Shown piece by piece: positions 46,497 to 56,267 of a stretch of 64,000 nucleotides of DNA. The stretch is from Roseibium algicola. Its GTDB lineage: Bacteria > Pseudomonadota > Alphaproteobacteria > Rhizobiales > Stappiaceae. Where the stretch lies: positions 2,720,501 to 2,784,500 of the forward strand of contig NZ_CP019630.1 in assembly GCF_001999245.1 (NCBI RefSeq), given 5' to 3'. The translations under genes and the position numbers were made by a program. How positions within the stretch are numbered: position 1 is the stretch's first letter; each line of letters starts with the position of its first letter. Under the pieces are notes generated by a model. It was not told the DNA's origin, made no database searches, and saw nothing but the letters and a program-made list of their open reading frames with translations.

Positions 46497-47279
46497 ATGT
46501 ATCTCGACGTCGTTCATTTGCGCGCTTTTTACGATTTGCCACTCGGCAGGCTGCTTCGCAGCCTGATCGGCGCGCCTATCCGCAAGATGTGGCCGGACCT
46601 TACCGGCCAGGCTCTGCTCGGTATCGGTTACGCGGGCCCGTTCATGCGGCCCTACCTCGACACGGTTGACCGGGCGATTGCCGCCATGCCCGCCCCTCAG
46701 GGCGCGGTTCACTGGCCGCGTGAGCGGGAAAGCGCCTGTGCGCTGGTGGAAGACCAGGACCTGCCGTTTCCCGATGCCTATTTCGACCGGGTGATGCTGG
46801 TACACGCTCTCGACCATTGTTCGGACCCTGCGGCGGTTCTCAGGGAGGCCTGGCGGGTGCTGGTGCCGGGCGGGCGACTGATCGCCGTCGTGCCGAACCG
46901 GCGCGGCCTGTGGGCACAGTCGGAACTTTCCCCCTTCGGCTATGGCCGGCCTTATTCGGGCAGCCAGCTCAAGGATCTGCTGAAGAGCTGCCAGTTCAAC
47001 GTGACCGAGGACAAGGAAGCCCTCTTCATGCCGCCTTCGCGCGCCCGCACCATCCTGCGTGCGGCCCGCACCTGGGAAGGCATCGGCCGCCGCATCTGGC
47101 CCGCCTTTGGCGGTGTTCTGATCATGGAAGCGGAAAAGGTCGTGTTCCAGAGCCTGCCCGTGGACGGCAAGAAAAGCCGCTTCCGCGTGCTGCGGCCTGT
47201 CTTCATTCCCGAGGGCGTCGCGACAGGGCTGAAGCCTGTCAGGTCCGTGCATCGGCGGGTGAAGACGGGCGACTTCTAA
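46497..47279 (+). CDS. Class I SAM-dependent methyltransferase
   Basis: The 260-residue protein carries a Methyltransf_11-type core, with LLGIGYAGPFMRPYL (a degenerate motif I) and QDLPFPDAYFDRVMLVHALDH. CSDPAAVLREAWRVLVPGGRLIAVVPN follows, then a C-terminal extension. The glycine-rich motif I is weak, so cofactor binding may differ. It is divergently paired with gloB, an arrangement I recall in many Hyphomicrobiales, and the target is unknown. Confidence 0.83.
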   Translation: MYLDVVHLRAFYDLPLGRLLRSLIGAPIRKMWPDLTGQALLGIGYAGPFMRPYLDTVDRAIAAMPAPQGAVHWPRERESACALVEDQDLPFPDAYFDRVMLVHALDHCSDPAAVLREAWRVLVPGGRLIAVVPNRRGLWAQSELSPFGYGRPYSGSQLKDLLKSCQFNVTEDKEALFMPPSRARTILRAARTWEGIGRRIWPAFGGVLIMEAEKVVFQSLPVDGKKSRFRVLRPVFIPEGVATGLKPVRSVHRRVKTGDF

Positions 47280-47289
47280 CAGCCTCTGA

Positions 47290-47368
47290 GCCGTCATTCC
47301 GGACTAGCGCTGCGAAGGCTGCGCGACGATCCGGAATCCAGCGCGCCAGTGTGAGCGCAGCGAACGCA
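47290..47368. repeat. Left half of an interrupted REP-like element
   Basis: GCCGTCATTCCGGAC begins it; it then runs through GATCCGGAATCCAG and GTGAGCGCAGCGAACGCA. Its first 15 bases recur inverted at 48847-48861, and CGAACGCA recurs inverted at 48825-48832. Confidence 0.7.
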
Positions 47369-47574
47369 ATATGGTTTTATCGGTGCGCTAATAGAGCAAA
47401 ATACGCGGCATTATGGAATAAACTCACCAACTATGATGATGTTTATCATTTTTTGATGTGATTAACATCGCTATTTTGTGGGGTCGTCAAAAGTTAACCA
47501 TTTCTTTACACTCTACTTTGCAATCCCAGGTATGCTACGATATTAACTTAGATTCGTAGTTGCCGGACTTTTTA

Positions 47575-48375
47575 ATGCCAAGAGTAAGCTGCCTTTATCT
47601 AGATGATTCTGGAACAAGAAATCCTAATCACGCGCCCTCCGATGGGCAATTCCGGGATTGGTTCGCCCTAGGTGGCGTATTGATTAATGAGGAAGATGAA
47701 GACGATATTCGCCGTGCTCATGAAACTTTTTGCCGGAGCTGGGGTATTACCTACCCATTGCACTCCGTAAAGATCCGTTGCCGCTCAGATGAGTTTAGTT
47801 GGCTCAACACGCTAACACCTGAAGAGTATCAGAGGTTCATGATTGAGTTGAGCGACTTTCTAACTTCTGCGCCAGTCATGGGGCATGCGTGCGTCATAGA
47901 TCGACCTGGCTACGACGGTCGATACCGAGAAAGATATGGTCGGCAGCAATGGATGCTCTGCAAGACGGCTTTTTCTGTTCTGTGTGAGCGCTCGGCGAAG
48001 CTAGCTCGCAGAGATGACAGAAAGCTGCGAGTATATCCTGAAGAAGGGGACAAATCGGCAGATAACGCAGTGCGTCGATATTATCGCGAGTTACGCGAAA
48101 CCGGGATGCCATTTGCCGGACCTGATTCGACAAAGTATGCCGCGCTTTCAGCGGAGGAACTCAACGAAACGCTTTACGATCTGAAATTTAAGAGAAAATC
48201 ATCTCCACTGGCTCAGTTGGCAGACCTGTATTTATATCCCCAAGCAAGGGGCGGTTACGAACCAGACTATCGTCCATACCAAATTTTATTTGATGCACAG
48301 AAAATTATTGATTCTGCAATTTCTAAGGAAGAAATCCCCCATTTAGGGGTGAAATATAGCTGCTTTGACAACTAG
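47575..48375 (+). CDS. DUF3800 domain-containing protein
   Basis: This 266-residue protein starts with the DUF3800 hallmark VSCLYLDDSGTRNP and contains WFALGGVLINEED, KFKRKSSPLAQLADLYLYP and GVKYSCFDN at the C-terminus. The early Asp-Asp and later Asp positions look like an RNase H-like metal site, but this is only inferred. The codon use is AT-rich, unlike the window average, and supports acquisition by transfer. The ATG at 47575 has GGA 6 bases upstream. A strong terminator follows. DUF3800 genes are often found on mobile and defence-associated islands. Confidence 0.85.
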   Translation: MPRVSCLYLDDSGTRNPNHAPSDGQFRDWFALGGVLINEEDEDDIRRAHETFCRSWGITYPLHSVKIRCRSDEFSWLNTLTPEEYQRFMIELSDFLTSAPVMGHACVIDRPGYDGRYRERYGRQQWMLCKTAFSVLCERSAKLARRDDRKLRVYPEEGDKSADNAVRRYYRELRETGMPFAGPDSTKYAALSAEELNETLYDLKFKRKSSPLAQLADLYLYPQARGGYEPDYRPYQILFDAQKIIDSAISKEEIPHLGVKYSCFDN

Positions 48376-48846
48376 TCGGTGAATTCTCCAAACAAAAAAA
48401 CCGGAGTTTCCTCCGGTTTTTTGCAGCCCTCGTAACGAAGACCTCCTAGGCTAGGCCTGTGAATAAACATAAACCTGCTAGCGAAAATGTCAAGAGTCTC
48501 AGTGCTTTAGTGCTTTATACCGCTAACTCATTGTAAATAAATTGAATTTGAGTCTCATGGATTTTGGGTACAAATTTTATTTATGGACCTCTGGTTCAGA
48601 CTTAAGTCTGAAAGTCAAGCTACGTTTCCAAACTTACGGAATTAGCCCCTATCAAATCCATGGGCATTATGAAAAAAGCTGCGGTGAAACTGCCGCGGCT
48701 TATCTTGTTCGCTATATTGCGCTCGGAATCCTTCATACCTATTGCGGTCAATTTGCACGCAAGGTCAGCGCGATATGTAAAAGTCATATTTGGTGAGTTT
48801 GCTCCATAATAGCGGAAATATGTCTGCGTTCGGCTTCGCCTTCCTT
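48376..48846. other. AT-rich intergenic part of the DUF3800 island
   Basis: About 470 bases with a terminator at the left and no convincing gene. An 84-codon frame (48542-48796, TTG or ATG 48557) has AT-rich codons but no family or ribosome site. No tRNA or integrase remnant was recognised. Confidence 0.5.
48394..48422 (+). terminator. Rho-independent terminator after the DUF3800 gene
   Basis: AAAAAACCGGAG / CTCCGGTTTTTT, 12-bp perfect stem with a TTTC loop. Works in both directions. Confidence 0.93.
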
Positions 48847-48861
48847 GTCCGGAATGACGGC
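48825..48861. repeat. Right half of an interrupted REP-like element
   Basis: TGCGTTCG, then GTCCGGAATGACGGC at 48847-48861, the exact reverse complement of the left-half start at 47290. It marks the island's right border. Confidence 0.7.
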
Positions 48862-48880
48862 CGAAGGTTATTGAACCAGC

Positions 48881-49513
48881 TTACCGCTTCAGCAGGAACA
48901 CGGCCTGTTCGGCAACGATGTTCCACACCCACCACGGGGCATTGACCGGGATCTTGTTGCCTCTGCCGCTGAGGGCGATGGCCTTTTCGACATTTGCATC
49001 AAGTTCCCGGCAAAGCTCGACGAAATCGCGCAGGGAGCAGAAATGGATGTTCGGCGTGTCGTACCATTCGTAAGGCAGGTACTTGGTCACCGGCATGCGG
49101 CCGCGGAACAGGAGCTGGGCCCGGTTGCGCCAGTGGGCGAAGTTCGGGATCGAGATCACGACCTGATTGCCGATGCGCAGGAGCTCGCTGACGACCTTTT
49201 TCGGTTCGCGGGTCGCCTGCAGGGTCTGGCTCAGGATGACGACGTCGAACGCCCCGTCCGGATAGTCGGACAGGTCCTGGTCGGCATCGCCCTGGATCAC
49301 CGACAGGCCACGGGCTACGCAGCGGTTGACGCCTTCCTGGGACAGTTCGATGCCGCGTCCGTCCACCTGGCGTTCACGCACCAGAAGGTCGAGCAGCTCC
49401 CCGTCGGCGGACCCGATGTCCAGCACGCGGGCATTGTGCGGTACCAGTGAGGCGACAACCTTGTGGTCGCCGCGCACGTCTCCGCTCTTGGTCTGTCTTG
49501 GAGCCAGGTTCAC
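48881..49513 (-). CDS. metW: Methionine biosynthesis protein MetW
   Basis: This 210-residue methyltransferase-fold protein is MetW-type. Signs: ASLVPHNARVLDIGSADGELLDLL (motif I), GIELSQEGVNRCVARGLSVIQGDADQDL, ILSQTLQATREPKKVV and NFAHWRNRAQLLFRGRMPVTK. MetW acts with MetX in homoserine acylation. The start is GTG 49513, 4 bases after the metX stop, with GAGGAGG upstream. ATG alternatives are far inside metX. Confidence 0.94.
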   Translation of the reverse strand: MNLAPRQTKSGDVRGDHKVVASLVPHNARVLDIGSADGELLDLLVRERQVDGRGIELSQEGVNRCVARGLSVIQGDADQDLSDYPDGAFDVVILSQTLQATREPKKVVSELLRIGNQVVISIPNFAHWRNRAQLLFRGRMPVTKYLPYEWYDTPNIHFCSLRDFVELCRELDANVEKAIALSGRGNKIPVNAPWWVWNIVAEQAVFLLKR

Positions 49514-49517
49514 GGGA

Positions 49518-50720
49518 TCAGACCTCCTCGCCGGGGGCGGGCAGGCCGCGGGCGTGTGCTGCGCCGGTGACGAAGCCGGAAATCGTCTGGAACATCTCCG
49601 GCACGTCCAGCAGGAACGAGTCGTGACCCCGGTCGCTTTCGATCTCGACGAAGGAGACGTTGGCCGCCGCCGCATTGAGCGCCTTGACCACGCGCCGGCT
49701 TTCGGACGTGGGGAACAGCCAGTCGGATGTGAACGACATGACGCAGAAACGTGTTTTCGTTCCCTTGAAGGCGTTCGCCAGAGAGCCACCGAACTGATGG
49801 GCCAGGTCGAAATAGTCCATCGCCCGGGTGACATAGAGATAGGAATTGGCGTCGAACCGGTCGACAAAGGTCATGCCCTGGTGGCGCAGATAGCTCTCGA
49901 TCTGGAAATCCGCGTCGAAACCGAAGGTGACATTGTCCCGGTCCTGCAGGTTGCGGCCGAATTTCTGGTGCAGGGATTCGTCGGACATATAGGTGACATG
50001 CGCCGCCATGCGGGCAACCGCCAGGCCCTTGGTCGGCCTCTGTCCTTCCTGAAGGTAACTGCCGGCACACCAGTTCGGGTCGGCCATGATTGCCTGCCGG
50101 CCGACTTCGTGGAAGGCGATATTCTGGGACGTGTGCCGCGCTGCCGCGGCAATCGGTACGGCCGAAAACACGCGCTCGGGATAGCTGGCCGCCCACTGCA
50201 GCACCTGCATGCCGCCCATGGAACCGCCGATGACCGCAAACAGCGTGTCGATGCCAAGATGATCGACAAGGCGCGCCTGTGCCCGGACCATGTCGCGAAT
50301 GGTGATGACAGGCAGTGCAAGGCCGTAGGGCTGCCCTGTCTCCGGGTTGATGGAGGCCGGTCCTGTGGTGCCGAGGCAGCCGCCGAGGACGTTGGAACAG
50401 ATAACGAAATAATGATTGGTGTCGACCGGCTTGCCGGGGCCGACCATCTGGCTCCACCAGCCGGGCTTGCCGGTCACGGGATTGGTGGAGGCCACATACT
50501 GGTCGCCCGTCAGGGCGTGACACACGATGACGGCGTTGGACTTGTCCGCGTTGAGCTCGCCATAGGTTTCATACGCAATCTGCCAGGGGCCAAGCTTTAC
50601 GCCGGCATCGAGCTCCAGCGGTTCTTCTGCGGGAAAGCGCGCAAGTTTGCTCGAGGGCGAAACCGCTTCGCTTGCCTTCAGATCCTCCGGGGTGGCTGGA
50701 CGTGATGTGTCTGCGGACAT
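49518..50720 (-). CDS. metX: Homoserine O-acetyltransferase MetX
   Basis: This 400-residue alpha/beta-hydrolase-fold enzyme acylates homoserine for methionine synthesis. Signs: [39 protein letters not shown] and [14 protein letters not shown] (catalytic Ser in GGSMGG). Asp and His lie near the C-terminus in SDWLFPTSE and [10 protein letters not shown]. The partner metW follows 4 bases later. No SAM riboswitch was recognised upstream. Confidence 0.96.
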   Translation of the reverse strand: MSADTSRPATPEDLKASEAVSPSSKLARFPAEEPLELDAGVKLGPWQIAYETYGELNADKSNAVIVCHALTGDQYVASTNPVTGKPGWWSQMVGPGKPVDTNHYFVICSNVLGGCLGTTGPASINPETGQPYGLALPVITIRDMVRAQARLVDHLGIDTLFAVIGGSMGGMQVLQWAASYPERVFSAVPIAAAARHTSQNIAFHEVGRQAIMADPNWCAGSYLQEGQRPTKGLAVARMAAHVTYMSDESLHQKFGRNLQDRDNVTFGFDADFQIESYLRHQGMTFVDRFDANSYLYVTRAMDYFDLAHQFGGSLANAFKGTKTRFCVMSFTSDWLFPTSESRRVVKALNAAAANVSFVEIESDRGHDSFLLDVPEMFQTISGFVTGAAHARGLPAPGEEV

Positions 50721-50937
50721 GGCTCTAAAGAATTATCTGTTGTCCCGGGCGGGAATATTTCAGGCCGGTTGAGCGGGCCACGGTCCGCCACCGGGAAACG
50801 GCAGGCACCCGGCAGAACGGCCAGACTGGCGACCTAGCCGTGCCGGAACGCCTGAGTCAATGTTTTCTTTTGCCTTTGGGCAATCACATGCCTATGACTA
50901 TGCGCCGCTTAACCCAAACGAAGGCCGGAGCCACCTC

Positions 50938-51810
50938 ATGTCTCACTTGCCGGACAGCGGGCTGTCGCTGGACGACCTCAGGACACGGGTCGACGAGATC
51001 GATGCACGCATCCACACCGCCCTGATGGAACGCGCCCAGGCCGAAGCCGGCATCCAGGCTGCCGGCCGCGCCGCAGGAGCTGCACCCGCCCTGTTTCAAC
51101 CCGAACGTGACGCCGACCTGATGCGCCAGATGGTGGAGCGCCACCAGGGCGACCTGCCGCTGGCAACCGTCGAACACATCTGGCGGGATCTCATCTGTGC
51201 CTGCACCAGCCTGCAGGCAGACACCGCCGTCCATCTGGACGGCAGCGCCGATCTGATCGAGATGCTCGACCTGGCGCGTTTCTATTTCGGTTTTTCCGTG
51301 GAGCTGGTGCCGGGAAGCGATGCGGCCGACGTGGTCGGCGCCGTGACGGCGTCAGCCGGTGACCTGGGCCTTGTGGCGCTGATCGACCGGGCGGAGCTGC
51401 CCTGGTGGCGTGGCCTCAGCGAATCCGGCGCACTGGTGCGGGCGCGGCTGCCCTTCGTCATTCTGGACGAGCGTCCCGCCGACCTGCCGGCGCTGGTGCT
51501 AGCCAAGGCCGACAGCATGATCGACAACGCCGATATTGCGGTTTATGACGCCCGCTGGTCGGATCTTCTGCCGGGCAACCTGATGGACGAAGGCATTGAA
51601 GTGCTCAGTTTCTTCCGGTCCGCCGCCGGTGTCGACGCGCTGCTTGCGATTTCCGGCGAGCTGACGGAAGAGGATGTGCGCGCCGCCTGCCTCGCCGCAG
51701 GCGCCGCCCCGGAAGTTTTGAGACGTGTCGGCGGCTACGCCGCACCGATCGACGGCAATGGCGATCCGGACGACACATTTGCTGCCGAGGACGAGGAGCC
51801 TCAGGGATGA
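50938..51810 (+). CDS. Chorismate mutase, AroQ type
   Basis: This 290-residue protein has the AroQ helix ([30 protein letters not shown]). A long C-terminal part resembles the PheA-associated extension rather than a known second enzyme. It converts chorismate to prephenate. The ATG at 50938 sits right before the conserved helix, although the frame is open to 50860. Its stop overlaps the hisC start (ATGA), so it leads a Tyr/Phe operon with hisC and the dehydrogenase. Confidence 0.85.
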   Translation: MSHLPDSGLSLDDLRTRVDEIDARIHTALMERAQAEAGIQAAGRAAGAAPALFQPERDADLMRQMVERHQGDLPLATVEHIWRDLICACTSLQADTAVHLDGSADLIEMLDLARFYFGFSVELVPGSDAADVVGAVTASAGDLGLVALIDRAELPWWRGLSESGALVRARLPFVILDERPADLPALVLAKADSMIDNADIAVYDARWSDLLPGNLMDEGIEVLSFFRSAAGVDALLAISGELTEEDVRAACLAAGAAPEVLRRVGGYAAPIDGNGDPDDTFAAEDEEPQG

Positions 51811-52943
51811 ATGAGATGACGACAGTGACTGAAGCCGGCAAGGCAACCGCAAACCGTCCGCAGCCGCGGCCGGGCGTTCTGGATATTGCGCCTTATGTTC
51901 CCGGCAAGTCCAAGGGCAGCCACGGCAAGACCGTTCACAAGCTTTCGTCCAACGAAACGCCGCTCGGCACCAGCGAAGCTGCCCGCGCGGCCATTGAAGC
52001 CGTGGCGCGGAACCTGGAACTTTATCCGGACGGATCCTCTGCCGAACTGCGTGCGGCCATCGGCGAAGTCTACGGCCTCAATCCGGACCGCATCATCTGC
52101 GGCGCCGGGTCCGACGAGGTTCTCAGCCTGATCGCCTACGGTTATCTCGGCCAGGGCGACGAGGCGATCTATTCCGAACACGGCTTCCTGGTCTACGACA
52201 TTGCCATCCGCGCCGCCGGGGCAACGCCGGTGATTGCGCCTGAAAAGGACCTGACGACGGATGTCGATGCGATCCTGGCAAGGGTCACCGACAAGACGCG
52301 CATGGTCTTCATTGCCAACCCGAACAATCCGACCGGCACCTATCTGCCGTTCGAGGAGGTCAAGCGGCTGCATGAGGGCCTGCCGGCCAACGTCCTGCTG
52401 GTTCTGGATGCAGCCTATGCGGAATATGTTCGCCGCAACGACTATGAAAGCGGTCTCGAGCTGGCAGCGACGTCCGACAACGTCATCATGACGCGGACCT
52501 TCTCCAAGATTTACGGCCTTGCCAATCTGCGCCTCGGCTGGGGCTTCGGTCCGGCCCATGTGATCGATGCGCTCAACCGCATCCGGGGTCCGTTCAACGT
52601 CAACGGCATGGCGATTGCCGCCGGTATGGCCGCTGTTCGTGACCGTGATTTCGTCACGCGCTCGATCGAGCACAATGACACCTGGCTGCCCTGGGTGACG
52701 GCGGAGCTGGAAAAGCTTGGCCTGAAGGTGACGCCGAGCGTCGGCAATTTCGTGCTGGTTCACTTCCCCGACGAGGACGGCAAGCGCGCGGCGGATGCCG
52801 ATGCCTATCTGCTGGAGCGCGGCTGCGTGCTGCGCATGGTCGGCAATTACGGGCTGCCGAACTCGATCCGCATGACGATCGGCTCGGAAGACGCCAACCG
52901 GGCCATCATTGGCCACCTGAAGGACTTTCTGGAACAGAAATAA
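51807..52943 (+). CDS. hisC: Histidinol-phosphate/aromatic aminotransferase, HisC family
   Basis: This 378-residue fold-type I aminotransferase has [35 protein letters not shown] and [26 protein letters not shown] follows, then the PLP lysine in [18 protein letters not shown]. The family converts histidinol phosphate, or, when the gene sits in a chorismate mutase/prephenate dehydrogenase operon as here, acts on aromatic oxo acids. Context favours the latter. The ATG at 51807 overlaps the chorismate mutase stop. Confidence 0.92.
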   Translation: MNEMTTVTEAGKATANRPQPRPGVLDIAPYVPGKSKGSHGKTVHKLSSNETPLGTSEAARAAIEAVARNLELYPDGSSAELRAAIGEVYGLNPDRIICGAGSDEVLSLIAYGYLGQGDEAIYSEHGFLVYDIAIRAAGATPVIAPEKDLTTDVDAILARVTDKTRMVFIANPNNPTGTYLPFEEVKRLHEGLPANVLLVLDAAYAEYVRRNDYESGLELAATSDNVIMTRTFSKIYGLANLRLGWGFGPAHVIDALNRIRGPFNVNGMAIAAGMAAVRDRDFVTRSIEHNDTWLPWVTAELEKLGLKVTPSVGNFVLVHFPDEDGKRAADADAYLLERGCVLRMVGNYGLPNSIRMTIGSEDANRAIIGHLKDFLEQK

Positions 52944-52949
52944 GAACAC

Positions 52950-53894
52950 ATGACTGTTGCCCCCATTTTCGAGCGCATGGCCCTGATCGGCATCGGCCTG
53001 ATCGGTTCCTCGCTCGCACAGGTCGCCCGCGAACGCGGCCTGATCAAGGAAATCGCGATTTCCACCCGGTCTGCGGACACCCTGCAAAGGGCGGAGGAGC
53101 TGGGCCTGGGCGACAGTTATGCGCTCGACGCCGCCGTGGCGGTGGAGGGGGCCGACCTGGTGATCCTCTGCGCGCCAGTGGGTGCCAATGAGGCCATTGC
53201 CAAGTGGATTGCGCCTGCGCTGAAAAAAGGCGCGATCCTGACCGATGTCGGTTCCACCAAGGGCTCCGTCGTCGATCAGGTCAGCCCGCATGTGCCTGAA
53301 GGCGTGCATTTCATTCCGGGTCACCCGATTGCCGGGACCGAACAGTCCGGACCCGATGCCGGGTTTCCGACGCTGTTCGACCAGCGCTGGTGCATCCTGA
53401 CACCGGGAGAGGACACGGATCCCGAGGCCCTCGAAAAACTCAGCGCCTTCTGGCGCGCCTGCGGTTCCGACGTCGACACGATGGACGCCAGACACCACGA
53501 TCTGGTGCTGGCCATCGTTTCGCATCTGCCGCATCTGATCGCCTACAATATCGTCGGCACTGCGGACGATCTGGAGACGGTCACCAAGTCGGAAGTTATC
53601 AAGTATTCGGCGTCCGGTTTTCGCGATTTCACGCGTCTGGCTGCGTCCGATCCGACCATGTGGCGGGACGTCTGCCTGCACAACAAGGACGCGATCCTGG
53701 AAATGCTGGCGCGGTTTTCCGAAGATCTTTCGGCCCTTCAGCGGGCAATCCGCTGGGGCGATGGCCAGATGCTGTTCGACCTCTTCACCCGCACCCGGGG
53801 TATCCGCCGCTCGATCATCGAGGCCGGTCAGGAAACCGACGCCCCCGACTTCGGCCGTCATGCCAAGGACAAGGCCGGCGCACCGGCAGAGTGA
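52950..53894 (+). CDS. Prephenate/arogenate dehydrogenase
   Basis: This 314-residue NAD(P)-dependent dehydrogenase of the tyrosine branch starts with a Rossmann fold, MALIGIGLIGSSLAQVARE. LVILCAPVGANEAIAKW and LTDVGSTKGSVVDQV follow, then GHPIAGTEQSGPDAGF (substrate His). RHHDLVLAIVSHLPHLIAY lies in the C-terminal dimer domain. It starts 6 bases after hisC in the same operon and ends at a good terminator. Confidence 0.94.
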   Translation: MTVAPIFERMALIGIGLIGSSLAQVARERGLIKEIAISTRSADTLQRAEELGLGDSYALDAAVAVEGADLVILCAPVGANEAIAKWIAPALKKGAILTDVGSTKGSVVDQVSPHVPEGVHFIPGHPIAGTEQSGPDAGFPTLFDQRWCILTPGEDTDPEALEKLSAFWRACGSDVDTMDARHHDLVLAIVSHLPHLIAYNIVGTADDLETVTKSEVIKYSASGFRDFTRLAASDPTMWRDVCLHNKDAILEMLARFSEDLSALQRAIRWGDGQMLFDLFTRTRGIRRSIIEAGQETDAPDFGRHAKDKAGAPAE

Positions 53895-53958
53895 CCGCTT
53901 CCATCAGGAACCGGTCTTGCCAGGGAAATTCCCGGGGGTTGAGCCCCCATTGCATTGT

Positions 53959-53996
53959 AGCCCGTGAGGATCGCTCGACCCTCAAGGGCTTTTTTG
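53959..53996 (+). terminator. Rho-independent terminator after the Tyr/Phe operon
   Basis: AGCCCGTGAGG / CCTCAAGGGCT, 11-bp stem with one mismatch and a 10-base loop, then TTTTTT. Confidence 0.88.
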
Positions 53997-54001
53997 TCTC
54001 A

Positions 54002-54907
54002 TCAGTTGGTCCGGTTGACGATGAAACGGGCAAGGGCGCTCAGGATCGCTGCACGGCTGCCGTAGGGCGCGAGAAGCGTTTCGGCTTCCTCCACCAGCCG
54101 GCCAAGCTCGTTGCGCGTCCTGTCGGTGCCCCAGAGGCCTACAAGCGTCGCCTTGCCGGCCTCCGCATCCTTGCCGGTGGCCTTGCCCATTGTTTCCGCG
54201 CTAGCTTCCACGTCCAGAAGGTCGTCTGCGAGCTGGAAGGCAAGGCCGATCACTTCACCGAAGCGGGTCAGCCGGTCGACATCCGCTTCCGCTGCATCCG
54301 CCAGGATGGCGCCCGCCCGGCAGGCGTAGCGCAGCAGCGCGCCGGTCTTCATGGATTGAAGCTGGCGAATCTCCGCTTCGGAGCGCTCGCGGTGTTCGGA
54401 CTCCAGGTCGAGCATCTGCCCGCCCGCCATGCCGCCGATGCCCGACGCGCGGGCCAGTTCACGCGATAGCCGCAGGCGCACGGCTGCATCCGCATGCACG
54501 GCCTCGCCCGTGATCACGTCAAAGGCGAGCGTCAGCAAGGCATCGCCGGCCAGGATGGCGGTCGCCTCGTCATAGACCTTGTGCACGGTTGGCTGGCCCC
54601 GGCGAAGATCGTCGTCGTCCATGGCTGGCAGGTCGTCATGGACCAGCGAATAACAATGGATCAGTTCCAGCGCGCAGGCAGCCTGCAGAACGCCGTCATC
54701 CGCCCGCCCGAACAGATTGGCAGCCTCCATCACCAGAACCGGCCGCAGTCGCTTGCCGCCGTTCAGCGCGCCGTGGCGTATGGCGGCAAGCAGCCTTGGG
54801 GGGCGCACGGTTTCATCCGGCAGCGCCTGGGTGGCCAGAAGCGTTTCCAGCGTGGCCTCCACAAACTTGGCCTGGAATGTCAGATGCTGGTTTGGGTCAA
54901 GGGTCAC
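54002..54907 (-). CDS. ispA: Farnesyl diphosphate synthase
   Basis: This 301-residue all-helical prenyltransferase makes the C15 precursor. The first Asp-rich motif is LVHDDLPAMDDDDLRRGQPT and the second FQLADDLLDVEASAE. NGGKRLRPVLVMEAANLFG and MKTGALLRYACRAG bind diphosphate and shape the pocket. Residues before the first DDxxxxD motif (ELIHCYSL) fit FPP length control; GPP or GGPP is less likely. It converges with the Tyr/Phe operon. Confidence 0.92.
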   Translation of the reverse strand: MTLDPNQHLTFQAKFVEATLETLLATQALPDETVRPPRLLAAIRHGALNGGKRLRPVLVMEAANLFGRADDGVLQAACALELIHCYSLVHDDLPAMDDDDLRRGQPTVHKVYDEATAILAGDALLTLAFDVITGEAVHADAAVRLRLSRELARASGIGGMAGGQMLDLESEHRERSEAEIRQLQSMKTGALLRYACRAGAILADAAEADVDRLTRFGEVIGLAFQLADDLLDVEASAETMGKATGKDAEAGKATLVGLWGTDRTRNELGRLVEEAETLLAPYGSRAAILSALARFIVNRTN

Positions 54908-55052
54908 GATTGGCTCCGGGACGGATCGGCAACATTTTCAAAGTCCGGGTTTCCCTGAAACCAATTCTCTGTATCGTCAAGGCTCGAATTTCAAAAAAAT
55001 GCGGGAGCTACCTGCCCGATCTTTTCAAACTGACCCATTTGGAGATTTTTCC

Positions 55053-56267
55053 ATGAAACTGCTGTCGAGCCTTCTGCGATCCTTCATCAAGCGCGGGCGC
55101 ATGCGTGTGATCGACGTCGCGGGTGCCGTGCACGAATTCGGGTCGGGCGAGGACGGTCCGACAGTGACCATCCGGCTGCATGACAAAAAGCTTTACCGAT
55201 CCCTTTTTCTCAATCCGGAGCTGGCCGCTGGCGAAGCTTATATGGATGGGACCCTGACGATGGAGGAAGGGTCGACCTGCTACGACTTCATGTTCCTGTT
55301 TTCCATCAACAGGGCACCGCTTGGGGCCAATCCTGTGCAGGGCCTGCTGCGGAAGGGCTGGAAGCTCTTGCGGCGGCGCCAGCAGCAGAACAGCGTCGAA
55401 CGGGCAAAGTCGCAGGCGCGGCATCACTATGACCTTTCAAACGACCTCTATCGGCTGTTCATGGATGAGGGCCTCAACTACAGCTGTGCCTATTACACCT
55501 CGCCTGACGACACGCTGGAACAAGCCCAGGCGGCCAAGCTGGCCCATCTGGTCGCCAAGCTGGACCTGAAGCCTGGGATGGAAGTGCTTGAAATCGGCGG
55601 AGGCTGGGGCTCACTCGCCATTCGCATGGCTCAGGCCGGTGCAAAGGTTACCTCGCTCAACGTCTCGCCAGAGCAAGTGAAGATCGCCGAAGAACGCGTG
55701 CGCGCTGCGGGTCTTGAGGACCAGGTGACATTCGTTCTGAAGGATTACCGGGAATTCGAAGGGCAATTCGACCGGATCATCTCGGTCGGCATGATGGAAC
55801 ATGTCGGCATCGGCCATCTCGACGAGTATTTCGGCCAGATCCGCAGATGCCTGACCGAAAAAGGCTATGCCGTCGTGCATTCCATCGGTCGCATGACGCC
55901 TCCGGGCACCACCGGGCCTTTTATTCGCAAGTATATTTTCCCCGGGGGTTACGTTCCGGCGCTGTCGGAAGTCTTTGCGTCTACCGAACGGCTTGGGCTA
56001 TGGGTCTGCGATGCGGAAATCCTGCGGCTGCACTACTACTACACCATTCGCGACTGGCGCATTCGCTTTGAAGACAAGAGGGCGATTGCCGCTGATCTTT
56101 ATGACGAAACTTTCTGTCGTATGTGGGAGTTTTATCTCTGTGCGGTCGAGCTGGGTTTCCTGCACGGATCCAACATGGTCTTCCAGCTCCTCCTGTCGAA
56201 GGAGAGGGATGCCGTGCCGATTGTCCGCGACTTCATCGTCGATAACGAACGGGAACTGAATGGTTAG
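55053..56267 (+). CDS. Cyclopropane-fatty-acyl-phospholipid synthase family protein
   Basis: This 404-residue protein has the CFA synthase layout. An N-terminal lipid-binding domain (YRSLFLNPELAAGEAYMDG, then EGSTCYDFMFLF) comes first. ARHHYDLSNDLYRLFMDEGLNYSCAYY follows, then motif I MEVLEIGGGWGSLAIRMAQ, VGMMEHVGIGHLDEYF and YIFPGGYVPALSEV. It adds a methylene bridge to unsaturated lipid chains using SAM. The ATG at 55053 has GGAG 8 bases upstream. mtgA overlaps its end by 8 bases. Confidence 0.93.
   Translation: MKLLSSLLRSFIKRGRMRVIDVAGAVHEFGSGEDGPTVTIRLHDKKLYRSLFLNPELAAGEAYMDGTLTMEEGSTCYDFMFLFSINRAPLGANPVQGLLRKGWKLLRRRQQQNSVERAKSQARHHYDLSNDLYRLFMDEGLNYSCAYYTSPDDTLEQAQAAKLAHLVAKLDLKPGMEVLEIGGGWGSLAIRMAQAGAKVTSLNVSPEQVKIAEERVRAAGLEDQVTFVLKDYREFEGQFDRIISVGMMEHVGIGHLDEYFGQIRRCLTEKGYAVVHSIGRMTPPGTTGPFIRKYIFPGGYVPALSEVFASTERLGLWVCDAEILRLHYYYTIRDWRIRFEDKRAIAADLYDETFCRMWEFYLCAVELGFLHGSNMVFQLLLSKERDAVPIVRDFIVDNERELNG

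Noticed and set aside
46359..47297. Long upstream extension of the gloB frame
   Set aside because: It is antisense to the methyltransferase gene. The glyoxalase starts at the ATG at 46358 and the extension has no similarity.
48542..48796. An 84-codon AT-rich frame in the island
   Set aside because: No ribosome site, no recognisable family and no plausible ATG context beyond 48557; kept only as part of the gap description.
50721..50937. Possible SAM riboswitch upstream of metX
   Set aside because: I could not match the core elements of SAM-II, SAM-V or SAM/SAH riboswitches; a covariance-model search would decide.
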